This document shows, piece by piece, positions 50,745 through 62,313 of a DNA stretch of 64,000 nt (position 1 is its first letter; each line of letters starts with the position of its first letter). Made by a program: the position numbers and the translations under genes. Location of the stretch: contig NC_091135.1 in assembly GCF_041381155.1 (NCBI RefSeq), forward strand, positions 65,313,067 through 65,377,066, read 5' to 3'. Below the pieces are notes generated by a model. The model saw only the letters and a list, made by a program, of their open reading frames with translations, was not told where the DNA came from and ran no database searches. Source of the DNA: Argopecten irradians. Its lineage: Eukaryota; Mollusca; Bivalvia; Pectinida; Pectinidae.

Positions 50745-51075
50745 GTTGTTACGTCCTACTACCAGGGTCATAAAAGGACGGCCTGCATCGTGTGCAAGGT
50801 GTTGTGGTATGTGGATGTCGGTGATTTTCGGTGGCTGCGATATATTCGTTTTGTGTTTTCCTAGCACTATAAAAAGGGCGAAAGTTCCGCCCGTCTCACT
50901 GAAGCATGCCACTGAAGACAATCTTAAAAGGCGACTAAATTAGGATATGATCTTTTCTCTTCTTCCTAATTTACTTTCTGTTTCCTAACGTCTCCCTTAA
51001 CACCACTTGACGTTTGACCTTCTTTTGAGCGCTCGCTCCTGTTAGGTAAGCTCTGGGTTCTGTCCCAGAACACCC
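50745..51075. mobile_element. SINE-like copy with an internal inversion
   Basis: At 50,749-50,925 the + strand is antisense to the element (ACGTCCTACTACCAGGGTC to CTCACTGAAGCATGCCACTG). From 50,930 to about 51,070 it is sense and comes from the 5' half (AAAAGGCGACTAAATTAGGA, TCTCTTCTTCCTAATTTAC, CTCTGGGTTCTGTCCC). The middle of the element is missing. Read on the minus strand, an inverted 5' segment precedes a normal 3' segment. Confidence 0.8.
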
Positions 51076-51984
51076 TACCTACGAGACACATTATACAGAA
51101 ACTACGGAAATGTCCCTTTGGTTGGTTGTCTTTCCTTAAATGAGACATCAGCTTCATTGGCTTGAAATTACATGAGCATTCAATATTTCAAGTGTGTGGA
51201 TGGTTCTGTTTTGCTGTGTAAATAAACAAAATGGTAAACAAAATAAACATTATAAATAAAGATTATCACATCCCTGTATCTTATCCTCAAAATAAATATT
51301 GCCATAAACTTTAAAAAATGTCATTTTTCATCTCATTTAACACTGTATAGTGCGATTGTTTCCATGTATTAATGAAAGAATCTAAAAAAACCATGTTGGA
51401 AAATCACAACACTGCTATTGTTAAAGCTTATCATTTAACCCACATACGGACGATATCTGTATAATGGGGATATGACAGTTACCCCATTCATTGACAGACA
51501 GACAGCCGTGTTAGTTTAGGGGCTTATCCTCTGTTAGAGATCAAGCTTATTAAGTCCTATTTCACATATCATCGAGCAATGTTAGAATACAGTTATTGTA
51601 AAAGTCAGGGATGCTCTGAGAGGTCTGGCCGATACATAAATAGAATTGCATCAAATGTCACTGGAGATAGTTATCAATAGTTATCCTGTTTGTTTGAAAT
51701 GTTAAACGTCAAACTATAGACACATCACCGCCGGGTATAAATTAGATCACGTCATAACTAAATCTCACATAAGTAGGCATACTACACGCCATAGCTTATC
51801 GTTTCGAGATCTACAAAATCATAGTTTGATGTTCTAGGTACAACAAAACGGTGATTTACTAAGCGGCACATAGTGATCAAAATAAATCTATTGCACAATA
51901 CTTAGATAATTCCTCATTATATATCATCTATAAGCATGATAATTCCATTTTCTTCGTCAATATTGTGTTTATATTGATGATGTA
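51076..51984. other. Non-coding stretch
   Basis: AT-rich, with nothing recognised. Confidence 0.45.
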
Positions 51985-52400
51985 GATTCCCAACACTGCC
52001 GGGATCATTTAAGGATGACCTCCCCTGTGTATTCGTTTTGTGTCTCCTTGTAATAGGTAGACTCTTACCATTTTGATAGTGCTATCTCACTTAAGTATGC
52101 TACCAAAGACAACAAACAGCATACCCCACATGTACACATTATACTGACTGACAACTGGCAAACCAGTCGTCCCACTTCATTATGGTAAGCGCTAATCAGG
52201 AATTGAACTACCATTTAAGGTCACATGTGCTAGCGCTCAACTGAAGGCCAAAATAAGGTACTGCCAAGGTGGATTTTATGAAGAAGAAAGTAAGTTAGTG
52301 AAAAGAGAAAAGGTCAAAATCCTAATTTAGTCGCCTTTTACAATTAAAATACTATAGTGCAGCCTGTACAATTTTTATGCCCTACCTGCAGAGCAGTAAG
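51985..52400 (-). mobile_element. SINE-like copy lacking its tail region
   Basis: ATCATTTAAGGATGACCTCC, TAGTGCTATCTCACTTAAG, AACTGGCAAACCAGTCGTCC, TAGTCGCCTTTTACAATTA and GCCCTACCTGCAGAGCAG run in antisense family order. Moderately diverged. Confidence 0.82.
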
Positions 52401-52704
52401 GAAGATATATAGCTGAAAAGTAAAACCTCTTGTCCTAAGGTTTCACGTTGCTATATATATATATTGTTTCCAGTGCATGGGATGATAAGAATGAGAAGAT
52501 GGTGTGACACTGATCCTTTGTATCATTTCTTTATTGAGTTACCCGCACTAATCATACTTGTTTCCCCACAAGTTATACTTCAGTTTAAAACGTTTGTTTC
52601 AAATCTTTTAAATAAAACAAAGTCTCTGTAAAATATTTTTTTTCACTAAAGTCTTTTACCTTCCTAGGGGTAGCCATCGCAATAACATAAGTCATTGTTA
52701 GGTC

Positions 52705-53803
52705 ACCTGTTCTAATCGCCTTTTGTCCGTCGTCGTTCGTCGTCGTCCGTCGTATGACTGTAAACAATTTACATTTTCGAATTCTCCAAACGTGCGGAAG
52801 CAATTGCAATGAAATTTTGCATAAACCTTCTTAGGCATAAGGCCAATAAAAACTGATAATTTTATGATCACCACCCACAGGGGACTGTTGGAGGGGCCAA
52901 AAGGGGTAAAATTAACTACGATTTCAAAAATCTTCTCCAGTCACAGATGTGGTAAAATCAAATACTCTTTATTGATAGAAAGGTCTTAAGGTCCTTTACA
53001 AAAGTTGTGAATTATATGACCCTGGGGTCTCTCGTATTCCGCCAGGAAGGGGTTCAAGTTTCCTATAGTTTATATAAGGAAAACATATTTTTGAGCATTA
53101 TTTGGTCATTTACAATAGGAAATGAGTCAAATGTTGTTAGAATTATCAGCACGAGATGACCATTTGATCCTATTAAACTGTCCATGACTGGCCTAATGAC
53201 CTCAGGGGCGGGGTCAAATAGGCTAAAACTTCAAAAATCTTCTAAAATTCTGGAAATGGTAGAATCAAATACTTTTTATAGATGAAAAGGTCTTAAGGTC
53301 CTTTACGAAAATTGTGAATTATATGACCCTGGGGTCTCACGTTTCCCCCTGGGGAGGGGGTCAAGTTTACTTTAGTTAATATAGGAAAAACACAATTATG
53401 AACATTATTTGCTCAATGTTCATACTAATATAGACAATGCCTGTTGTTTGATCCTTTTTCGTTATTCGAAATAAAATTTGTTGAAATTGAAAATAGGAAT
53501 GAGTCAAACTTGATTAGAATTATTACCCTGAGATATAGGATTTTAGCACCCATGCCGGTCCTCGCTTACCTCCTGGGGAACCAGAGGGGCGGGGCCAAAC
53601 AGGGGCAAAATTACTAAAATTTCAAAATTCATCTTCCGCGGTTTGCTGGAAGCAAATACTCTTCATAGATTAAAAAAGTTAACTTCATAAAATTACTGAC
53701 CGACTTCAAGGGCCAGTATATAGTGTTTATATGTCTTTGTTTCATTCTATATCCTCATCCGAAGTCAGGTGACCGTTAAGGCCCATGGGTCTCTTGTTTA
53801 ATA
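52705..53803. mobile_element. About 1.1-kb dispersed mobile element with internal subrepeats
   Basis: The right end matches 22,687-22,845 in reverse complement (CAGGTGACCGTTAAGGCCCA, then GGGTCTCTTGTTTA). The left end carries GGTCACCTGTTCTAATCGCC followed by CGTCGTCGTTCGTCGTCG. The interior has two related blocks about 315 bp apart. Both contain CAAAAATCTTCT, AAGGTCTTAAGGTCCTTTAC and TGTGAATTATATGACCCTGG, and a third partial block lies near 53,610. No transposase frame is visible, so it is non-autonomous. The left boundary is approximate. GGTCACCTG occurs at both ends in opposite sense, so short inverted termini are possible. Confidence 0.8.
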
Positions 53804-54034
53804 TTTTGGTACTACCTTGTCTGTTTGTGTAATAAGATGTTTAAAGCAATACACTTATTGACTATCCGTCTGCGTTTTCCCCTTCCACTGTAAAGTTAGT
53901 GTTTCTAGACCTAGTGAAGACAACCTATCATTGAGGTTTAATGATCTTAAATATTTTTTGATCTCTGCGTTTTGTTTGTCTGACGGCTGCTTTCAATCTA
54001 TTTGCTAGTGTTTTATCACAATCCAATTGTAATT

Positions 54035-54041
54035 AACTTGG
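54035..54041. repeat. 7-bp target-site duplication AACTTGG, left copy
   Basis: Matches 54,511-54,517. Confidence 0.8.
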
Positions 54042-54510
54042 TCCTGCTGGTAGAGCGTTAGAATTGTACCTGCTGCCCCTATTGCATAATCGTAAAAGGC
54101 GACTAAATTTAGGATCTTATCTTTTCTCTTCTTCCTAACTGACTTTATCCTTCCTAATGCCTCCCTTGGCACCGCCTCACTTTTGGCTTTGAGTTGAGCT
54201 TTCACCCCTGTGAGGAAGGCTCTGGGTTCTCTCCCCTGGCCGAGACACACCCAAGTCTATAAAAGTGGTAGTTTCTGATTCTGCTTAGCGCTCAGCATAC
54301 AGGGAGTGGGACGACTGGTTCGCTTGTTGTCTTCGGCGGCATGGCTCAGTGATATAGCACTATAAAAAAGAGACACAACACGAACATACCACAGTCTCCC
54401 AAAACACGCAATTCGCACAACATACACGCAACACACAGTCTACATGAGAGGCCGTCCTTACATGACCATAGCTATCAATAGGACGTTAATTAATCAAACA
54501 AACAAACATA
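54042..54510 (+). mobile_element. Full-length SINE-like element (469 bp), reference copy for the family
   Basis: In order along the sense strand it has TCCTGCTGGTAGAGCGTTAG, GTACCTGCTGCCCCTATTGC, AAAAGGCGACTAAATTTAGG, CTCTGGGTTCTCTCCCCTGG, TATAAAAGTGGTAGTTTCTG, GCGCTCAGCATACAGGGAG, GACTGGTTCGCTTGTTGTC, GATATAGCACTATAAAAAAG, ACAACACGAACATACCACAG and CTCCCAAAACACGC. Then follow GAGGCCGTCCTTACATGACC, CTATCAATAGGACGTTAATT and the tail AATCAAACAAACAAACATA. Flanked by AACTTGG duplications. The block ACACGAACATACCACAG plus CTCCCAAAACACGC is the parent of the 49-bp satellite unit. Confidence 0.92.
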
Positions 54511-54517
54511 AACTTGG
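54511..54517. repeat. 7-bp target-site duplication AACTTGG, right copy
   Basis: Partner of 54,035-54,041. Confidence 0.8.
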
Positions 54518-56355
54518 TAAAATTGTTCTTCTCTGTGTCTTGTTCAATGATCCGGTCAGTGATTCAGGTCAGTCACTATCAGTTAATATTTTTGTCATAC
54601 AAAACATTGCCATGCCATTGTCTTTGTCGAAACGCATACATTGGCGAATCCGTATAGCATACGGCTCGTTCCAAACTTAATCATAAAATAAATGGCTATC
54701 ATCAGATATGAAACCATGTAATTAACGGAAATCAGTTGACCAGTGGTCATCTGGTAGTTATTACACTCCAGCAGATGGTCAAGTGTGAAAGCTGTGTTGG
54801 TCAATGAGCCTGATGACACGGGATTTAATATGACTTTCATTGTTGTCTGATAACGAGGCAGACCAAATCAGTAAACAGAAGCTTGTCTTATAAGTGCAAT
54901 TAATGTAATAAATAAACCTTTTTATAACCCAGTGAAGCAATTGTTACGAGATTTGTATAATGCAAGTTTGTGGTTTTACCATGGAGAGTACCATTTGTCT
55001 TCGACTCTATAATATCTCGAAACTGTTCTGTAGAAACCCGCCACAATAAGGCACCGGAAAAGTTGGTTTACAGTAAATAGAATAGGGACTTATTATTACC
55101 CGTATATGAATAGAAGCTCGATGATTGTTCTGGTAGATATAGATTATCATATGCATGAACAAAAATGCAATATATTTTCATAGATTTTTTCTATTTTTTT
55201 TTATCATTTATCGAGCTCCCGGTATCCAATGAAGTCTAATCGTTTAGAGCGATTTGATGGAGTATTTCGATATTGGCATATCGTGGTTTATCATATGACA
55301 TTGAAATCTGGGTTCTTTCCATATGCCTTCCATGCAGTTTATAAACAGGCAGGCGTGTAACGTGTTTAGCAATGTCAGTATGTCAAATCCTGAGAACTGA
55401 ACATTAACCCTGCCCTATATATAACCAATACCAAATGTGATAAGGAACTATTGGGATTAAGGAAGGAAGATATTGTTTAAATGGCGAGAAAAAAACTAGA
55501 TACACTTTTAGTCGAATCTTGAAATGAGTGTAGCAACGTTTTATTATTTCTTGGAACATGCTACAAATAATATCAATAACCAATTACTATGATTATAGTA
55601 TAGATGAATTTCGCTTGGATGGTTTCTAGCATTGCTGGCTTTAATGCAATATTCATTTGTGAAATGGTTTAATTAATTGTATTAAAACATAACGCACTTA
55701 ATGTTTGTAACTACGATATTTTACGTTAAGTCTCATCCAATTTCTATAACATTCCAAACTATTTTAAGATATATTTGTAATGAGAGATGGTGAGGACCAC
55801 TCGTCCAGATGTTCAATGTTAAGGGTTTCTGGTCAATCAAAAGGGCCCATCACAAGTGGCCGAATTCCCCTTGGACTACGTCGAATTGGATTGTTTAGAA
55901 CAGCAAACCGCCATGTCAGCCTTCAACATTATTTATAGTGCAAACACGCCTCTCTTTACTTATATTACTGCGACCCGGAGTTCACACATGTACATTATAA
56001 GATATACATAGTATTTATCAGCGCTGATGTAGATATGATAGATATAGAGAAATGTCTATGCCTGTGTGCTGTCACTTCCTCCGCTAATACTTCAGGGTGT
56101 GCTTGATTAGGCAAAGCGTCCAGGTAAAACAAACCAGATGTGTAGATAAAAAATAACAAAATAAATCAAATGTTATGGAACACGAGAATCAGACAACTCG
56201 ACAAAGTTATCAAACATTGTCGTAAAACGCTAGTATGAAGATATAATATGATATTTATTAGATTTTCAAACACTAGAAATACTTGTACTTCACCAAAATG
56301 CAGAAGTTATCTAAGCCACGTATGAGCGTTATAAGAAAAGATAAGTTTCAGCAGT
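54518..56355. other. Non-coding AT-rich stretch
   Basis: No gene or repeat recognised. Confidence 0.45.
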
Positions 56356-56362
56356 TATTCTA
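56356..56362. repeat. 7-bp target-site duplication TATTCTA, left copy
   Basis: Matches 56,886-56,892 and brackets a SINE-like copy. Confidence 0.78.
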
Positions 56363-56885
56363 TTGATTGTTTGTTTGTTTGATTAAATTAACGTCCTGTT
56401 AACAACCAGGGTCATGTAAGGACGGCCTCCCATGTATGCGGTGTGTTGTGTGTATGTAGTGTGCGGTGCGTGTTTTTGGAGGCTGCGGTATATTCGTGTT
56501 GTATCTTCTTCTAGAACTCCTACCCTTTTTATAATGCTATATCACTGAAGCATGTCTTCGAAGACACTAAGCAACACATTATACTGACAACGGGCGAACC
56601 AGTCATCCCACTTCCTTAATGCTTGAACGCTAAACAGGAGCAGAAACAACCACTTTTATAGACTTTGGTGTGTCTCGGCCAGGGGACAGAACCCAGAGCC
56701 TACCTCACAGGGGCGAGCGCTCAACAGAAGGCAAAAAACGAGGCGGTGTCAAGGGGAACGTTAGGAAGAATAAAGACAGTTAGGAAGAAAGCAAAGATAA
56801 TTTCATAAATTAAGTCGCTTTTCGCTTTTTACGATCATGCAATAAGGGCAGCAGATCCAATTCTTACGTCCTACTTGCAGGACCA
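56363..56885 (-). mobile_element. Full-length SINE-like element (523 bp)
   Basis: The + strand reads the tail TTGTTTGTTTGTTTGATTAA, then AACGTCCTGTTAACAACC, GGACGGCCTCCCATGTATGC, GAGGCTGCGGTATATTCGTG, AACGGGCGAACCAGTCATCC, TTGGTGTGTCTCGGCCAGGG, TTAGGAAGAATAAAGACAG and CGATCATGCAATAAGGGC, ending CCTACTTGCAGGACCA. TATTCTA duplications flank it. Confidence 0.92.
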
Positions 56886-56892
56886 TATTCTA
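56886..56892. repeat. 7-bp target-site duplication TATTCTA, right copy
   Basis: Partner of 56,356-56,362. Confidence 0.78.
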
Positions 56893-58785
56893 ATATTAAG
56901 ATACTCCGTTCAAACGTAGTGCATTATCTAAAATCTCATACCTTTTGGTAGGTTTTTACTATGTATGAATGATAACTTATGGCAGATTCTCTAGAATTGA
57001 CGATAGCTGCCATTCCTATACGATGACAAGGTCTGATGAGCATGTTATTGAAATGTTAAGTGTCCTATGAAGTGGTACATTACGCATAATTCTCATGTCG
57101 TCAAACTGATTATCTCAGTCCATAAACATGAATACCTTGTACTGCGCTAACTATGTTGCAATTTTTACATTATAACACGCAGCTAATTACCCAATATAGT
57201 AATGACAAGGCTATCTGGATAGTACAGAATTGTTACCAGATTTATCTCGTCAATAAATCAGTTGGCGGTGTGAAACAAGTGGTAAAGGATTATGTACGAG
57301 CGTGTTTTAAAGATCTAATTCTCTAATGTCACATTCTTAATAGAGGACAAAACAAAAGCTCGACACACATCCTAAAAATAGGTTTGTACATAATGTGTAT
57401 GTTTAAGAGAAAGAACCGCTAATCAAACTGCAGTATTGACACGAGTCCTCAAATGCTTAGCTTAAGGGAATTGTAAGAGGCAGAAAGTACACTAGTGATA
57501 AGTAAATTTCAATAAAGTTCATTTGGCCGTAGAAGGAATTGCGGAAATATATTGGGAGAAGGCTACATGTCATGGAAATGGTTATTCAACACGTGTTTTG
57601 GGGATCAAGAGATACGGTTTCTTTCTATCTTGGTGGCAATGCGGTGTACACAGCGTCTCAATCTGGTAACATTATCAAAGCTCATGCTGAACCTAAGGCC
57701 ACTGTTTTAATTGAAAACATTCTAAGCCTAAAGTGTGGAGAATTTTACTCCCCTCTCTCCCCCTCTGTGCCACACGTGTAAAACCGCTACCACAAACACG
57801 ACTTATACTACCATATTATGCATTCCACCTTACAAGTGTGCTACCATATGGAGCTCGGCCTGATGTGAACAAATCATACACTGATCGTAATTCATTTCCC
57901 AAAATCTTGATAGTTCTCAATACGTATTTAAATAATTTCTTATTTTGTAAATGGCACTTACTATGATCTGCGTTTACGTGATTAAGTATGTGTAGGAGAT
58001 CGTGAAATCTTTTTAAAACCACATGACCGTACAACCATATAACGCGAAAAACAACTCTTGTTGACTAAAACCGAATAGAAATATGATATAAAATTCATTT
58101 AGCATTGAATCTTATAAAGCCATCAAATTTCAGAATTTCATATTTATTTGATACACATGTTCACGAAACAGAGAAGTACATGTTTTACTGATAAAATACA
58201 TTCAAGATGGTGTATGTCAGTAACGGCGGTCAACACACAATGTCCGATAAAATGCCGGATTCGCCCTTATCATTTGGTTCTGTCCGTTATCTTTGAAAAG
58301 CACGTGCAAGTGTTTTCTTTGAAGAGTTCTGAAATCAGAAAAGCGGAAAGAAAGGGCGTGATAGCTTTGCCGACCCCAGGTCATGAAGGTGGGATTCCCG
58401 TACTCCTCATATCTTAATCCGCTTCTGCAGTGAAATTTAATTGTAAACAGACAGTGTATACAATGTTCGTGCAATTTGGCACATGCGCATGTGTGAATTC
58501 CCATTCATCTGTATAATACTACACAAAATAATTGTTTTTTTTTTGTGATTATGATGCATCTGCCGTCTTAATAACTAGATACCAAATATAAATGTCGGCA
58601 TTTGATAGATGGTGCCTCAACTTCTATTTGTTTGCAAAATACTAATTATCATTATTTGTATGTAAAGAATAGAAATCATTAATCACTTAAAAGACATTAC
58701 ATTGGAGATTTCGAAAACGTATAGAAAATTATTCCAAGAGTGACTGTCTTTTGCTTAAACAGTGACGTTTGTACCAAATATGGGT
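56893..58785. other. Non-coding stretch
   Basis: No gene recognised. Two overlapping frames near 57,539-57,966 have some protein-like composition (SGNIIKAHAEPKATV) but no start, splice or family support. Confidence 0.4.
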
Positions 58786-59100
58786 AAAATTAGACCTGTA
58801 ATCTATAAAATTACAGAAAGTAAAATTAGACCTGAAATTACAAAATTACAGAAAGTAAAATTAGACATGTAATCTATAAAATTACAGAAAGTAAAATTAG
58901 ACCTGTAATCTATAAAATTACAGAAAGTAAAATTAGACCTGAAATTACAAAATTACAGAAAGTAAAATTAGACATGTAATCTATAAAATTACAGAAAGTA
59001 AAATTAGACCTGAAATTATAAAATTACAGAAAGTAAAATGAGACATGTAATCTATAAAATTACAGAAAGTAAAATTAGACATGTAATCTATAAAATTACA
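58786..59100. repeat. 35-36 bp AT-rich minisatellite, about nine copies (left part)
   Basis: Unit landmarks are AAATTACAGAAAGTAAAATT, then AGACCTGTAATCTATA. Some units have GAAATTACAA in place of GTAATCTATA, or ACATG in place of ACCTG. The array is cut at about 59,100 and resumes at 59,666. Confidence 0.93.
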
Positions 59101-59585
59101 GACTCAAAAAAAACCTAAAGGGCCCCAAATTGGTTGTATTATCACGTTCAGCATCCATACACATTAGGAAAATAAAAATCATAAACATTTATGATGACTT
59201 ATGCTTAAACAATTGAAAAAATAGAAACTTGCTCAAAAACTTTAACATGGAAATATGACAAATAAACAGACTCAAAAACCCCCTAAAGGGCCCCAAATTG
59301 GTTGTATTATCATGTTCAGCATCCATACACATTAGGAAAATAAAAATCATAAACATTTATGATGACTTAAGCTTAAACAATAGACAAAATAGAAACTTGC
59401 TCAAAAACTTTAACATGGAAATATGACAAAATAACAGACTCAAAAAAAACTAAAGGGTCCCAAATTGGTTGTATTATCACGTTCAGCATCCATACACATT
59501 AGGAAAATAAAATCATAAACATTTATGATGACTTAAGCTTAAACAATTGACGAAACAGAAACTTGCTCAAAAACTTTAACGTGAA
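59101..59585. repeat. 168-bp tandem repeat, 2.9 copies
   Basis: Copies start at 59,101, 59,269 and 59,437 with GACTCAAAAA, followed by AAAGGGCCCCAAATTGGTTG, CAGCATCCATACACATTAGG, TTTATGATGACTTA and CTTGCTCAAAAACTTTAAC. They are nearly identical. The last runs into the GACGCC tract. Confidence 0.95.
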
Positions 59586-59589
59586 ATCG

Positions 59590-59620
59590 GACGCCGACGC
59601 TGACGCCGACGCCGACGCCG
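59590..59620. repeat. GACGCC microsatellite
   Basis: Five GACGCC-type hexamers, one with a C-to-T change. An isolated GC-rich tract in AT-rich DNA. Confidence 0.9.
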
Positions 59621-59631
59621 GGGTGGCAACA

Positions 59632-59665
59632 TTAGCTCCCCCTATTCTTCGAATAGGCGAGCTAA
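59632..59665. other. 34-bp imperfect palindrome at the end of an inserted element
   Basis: TTAGCTC pairs with GAGCTAA and CTATTC with GAATAG around a TTC loop, so a strong hairpin is possible. It closes the inserted block (168-bp repeats plus GACGCC tract), and the minisatellite resumes directly after it. Confidence 0.8.
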
Positions 59666-59740
59666 AAATTAGACCTGTAATCTATAAAATTACAGAAAGT
59701 AAAATTAGACATGTAATCTATAAAATTACAGAAAGTAAGA
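59666..59740. repeat. Resumed 36-bp minisatellite (right part, about two copies)
   Basis: Same units as 58,786-59,100, in the same orientation. The two parts were once continuous. Confidence 0.9.
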
Positions 59741-61918
59741 CAATCATCAGCAAAATACTGGTGACATCGATGCTGTTCGGTAATCAAACAAAGTGTCATG
59801 GATCTGAAATGAAACACTTTGTTTTAGTATCTGCATTATCCATCTTGTTAATTCTAATGTTAAACTTATACATCATCGATACACTAATTTGCTGCACTTT
59901 TGAAGTTGTTCATTCGGTTATGAATATTGATAAGAGGAACATCAGCTATCGATGGATAGTTTATGGTGCGCTTCATAATAAATTGGCCAATCGCTAATGA
60001 ATTATTTTTGTTTCGTCTGTTTTAAGGACAATATTTAAAGGTGAAAAGGAAATCACCTCATCAGAAAAGGGAGATAACCTAACAGTATTTCGCTGCTGTT
60101 TTGGTTCTGATGCATATGGCTAAATCAAACCAAAGACAGAATGAACGTAACCTTGATATAAAGAGAACAGATGTAAATACGGATACACGGATACAGAACT
60201 GTCAAAAAACCTAGAAATGTGTAACCTATATAATTTGGAGGTGTCGTTTGGCCAGGGGATAAACAATGATATGTTGATGACCCCTTTAGAATGATACACC
60301 TCTGTATTATCGTTGCAATGAGGGCTACGATTCATGTTCTGTCATTCGGAGATGGAGATATTAACATTCTTCAAATACCGAGCTTCACATATGTGCCCCA
60401 TTTAGAGGGATAAATTGAGGCGATTCTGGCATTATTTTATTGGTATCTGGACGATAGTAACCCCATTTCTACCGGTATTTATCATTATGAGATACAAAGT
60501 ATGTGAGACAGAGAGATACCAGTTATCTTGTCTAGTTATTCATTGTGATATTAATTCCCACAATGACGTATTTAATGTATTCACGCGTAAGCAACATTAG
60601 CATATAATCAGCATTTGTAAATATTTTTGTTTTTGCGGTCAACTCTCTGTACGATGTATAGGAGTGTGTCGCCATAATAGTCCTAGCGTTGCATATCTGA
60701 CACTCATCACAACACATCTTGATGCTCCCTGGCAGATTGATTTAATTAACAAGGTGTTACAACATTAACAAACCAAGTGTATTACATCACAGCGGCGGTC
60801 TCATCGACGTCTTGTGATGGTAACATGCCATCTAATGATTGATTTGGAGATGTTTTGTGAGATACAACACAAAAATCACACTGCTCTTTAAATAAATAAA
60901 TTACGATACGTCTTAACAAGAATTGTAGTACTAGGATTGAATAGACAGTTTTAGAACATTCTTCAAAACCTTCAACATATTTAGTAATATTCATGATGCA
61001 TATTCTCCCTGACAGTCTTTACTCATTAACAAACACTCTGCACCAGTGTTGTTAACAAGAACTGTGCACCAAGATTAACGTTGCTGGCATAACTAAATTA
61101 CACCTTACCTTTTCTTATATCAATACAAAATGATGATATCTCACACGGGATCAAGGATGACCTGTAAAAAGACGTGTTTAGAACCATTTAATGCATGTCA
61201 TAAACCTTGTAGCCAACTCCGTATTTTCAGCTGTTTTTGTATCATAAATGATAATGACATTTACTGTAGTGCGCAATAAGTAAGGAACCTTTCGTTTGAC
61301 GACATCTGTAAAACGTTTTATTTTAGCATGCTTTGAAGCTCGAACGCGAATTCAAATATTTCGCGATTATTTTTTTAAACGTATATAGGAATGCACGATT
61401 GTCAGTAAGAGCCGCGAATATATGTATTCCTAGGAAATAACGAAGACGGGAAATAATGTACACGCGATAAATCAATCGGTGTACAGTAGTAATAACTATT
61501 GTCTCTTATTCAGTGGTATTTGTAATAATATCAGTTTGTGGAAAGTTTCTTACAAAGTTTCAAGCTTATCTTACAATAGTGATATCGTTTAAGTCTTATT
61601 TCTAGTTCAGTACTGTGTGTATCCGCACATGCATTTCGCGTGTCAATCATTCCAGCTGTGAACGCCTAACAAACAAGTAAGGTCACAAGATTAAGTGTTA
61701 AAACCATTGTAAAATATCAAACGAAAACATCTCAACCTTTACCAAGTAAACATATTTAAAATTCGTCGTCATTACGGTATTTATGTTATCATGCGTAATA
61801 TGTTAATTTATTTGTGCATGTCAGATTAATGTACGTGGTTAGGCGGTGTTTGATAGGATTGTATCAGAACTAGGGTCAGTAGTTTTGATATTTCCGCTGC
61901 TTACGGCCCGGCCCACCA
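59741..61918. other. Non-coding stretch upstream of the aquaporin gene
   Basis: No gene recognised. A frame ending at 59,997 contains a hydrophobic run, but it starts inside the minisatellite and is probably chance. Regulatory elements of the aquaporin gene may lie here; none is specifically identified. Confidence 0.45.
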
Positions 61919-61925
61919 TATAAAT
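61919..61925 (+). promoter_or_regulatory. Candidate TATA box of the aquaporin gene
   Basis: TATAAAT in CCACCATATAAATTC, preceded by a GC-rich patch (CGGCCCGGCCCACC). Transcription would start about 30 bp downstream, leaving a 5' leader of some 360 nt with short upstream ATGs, including one at about 62,195. Position and sequence fit. Not proven. Confidence 0.45.
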
Positions 61926-62313
61926 TCAGCAGATGTGATGAAGGCTTACTATCTGTGTATGTTAGCCAAGAGAGCTGTATCGCTAATCGTCTATCTATTG
62001 TGTGGAGTAGCGACTAAGCTGTAACATTCGAATTTTACGCGAGACAAGTTGGTAGTGTTTGACTAGGATTTTGTTTCTGTCAGCGTTACCAAACGGACCG
62101 AATTCTTTCTGTAGTAAATGGGCGTGGTTTACCGCGGTTGTTTTGAACAGGAGACCTCTCAGACCAATACCAGTGCCAAAGCGTTTGTCAAAACGCATGC
62201 GTAGTGAACGTGCAGAGAAAATTAAATTTCCAAACTATAAGAAGTTGTAGCGGGAGCCGCGTGGTCGCAGTAGCAACACAAAGCTAGTATCATAAGGATT
62301 TTGGTTCCGGACC

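Noticed and set aside
54042..54510. Interpretation of the dispersed family as pearl- or Helitron-like elements with core repeats
   Set aside because: Perfect target duplications of differing length, 5' truncation, an inverted 5' segment and a CAAA tail fit LINE-type retroposition better. A consensus and more copies would be needed to exclude the alternative fully.
59563..59997. 144-codon frame with an Asp-Ala repeat and a hydrophobic stretch
   Set aside because: It runs through a GACGCC microsatellite, the hairpin and the 36-bp minisatellite before unique DNA. The junctions are insertion boundaries, not a gene.
62059..62250. 63-codon frame immediately before the aquaporin start
   Set aside because: It begins at a TTG and lies in the presumed 5' leader in a frame not joined to the aquaporin. 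Taken as untranslated.
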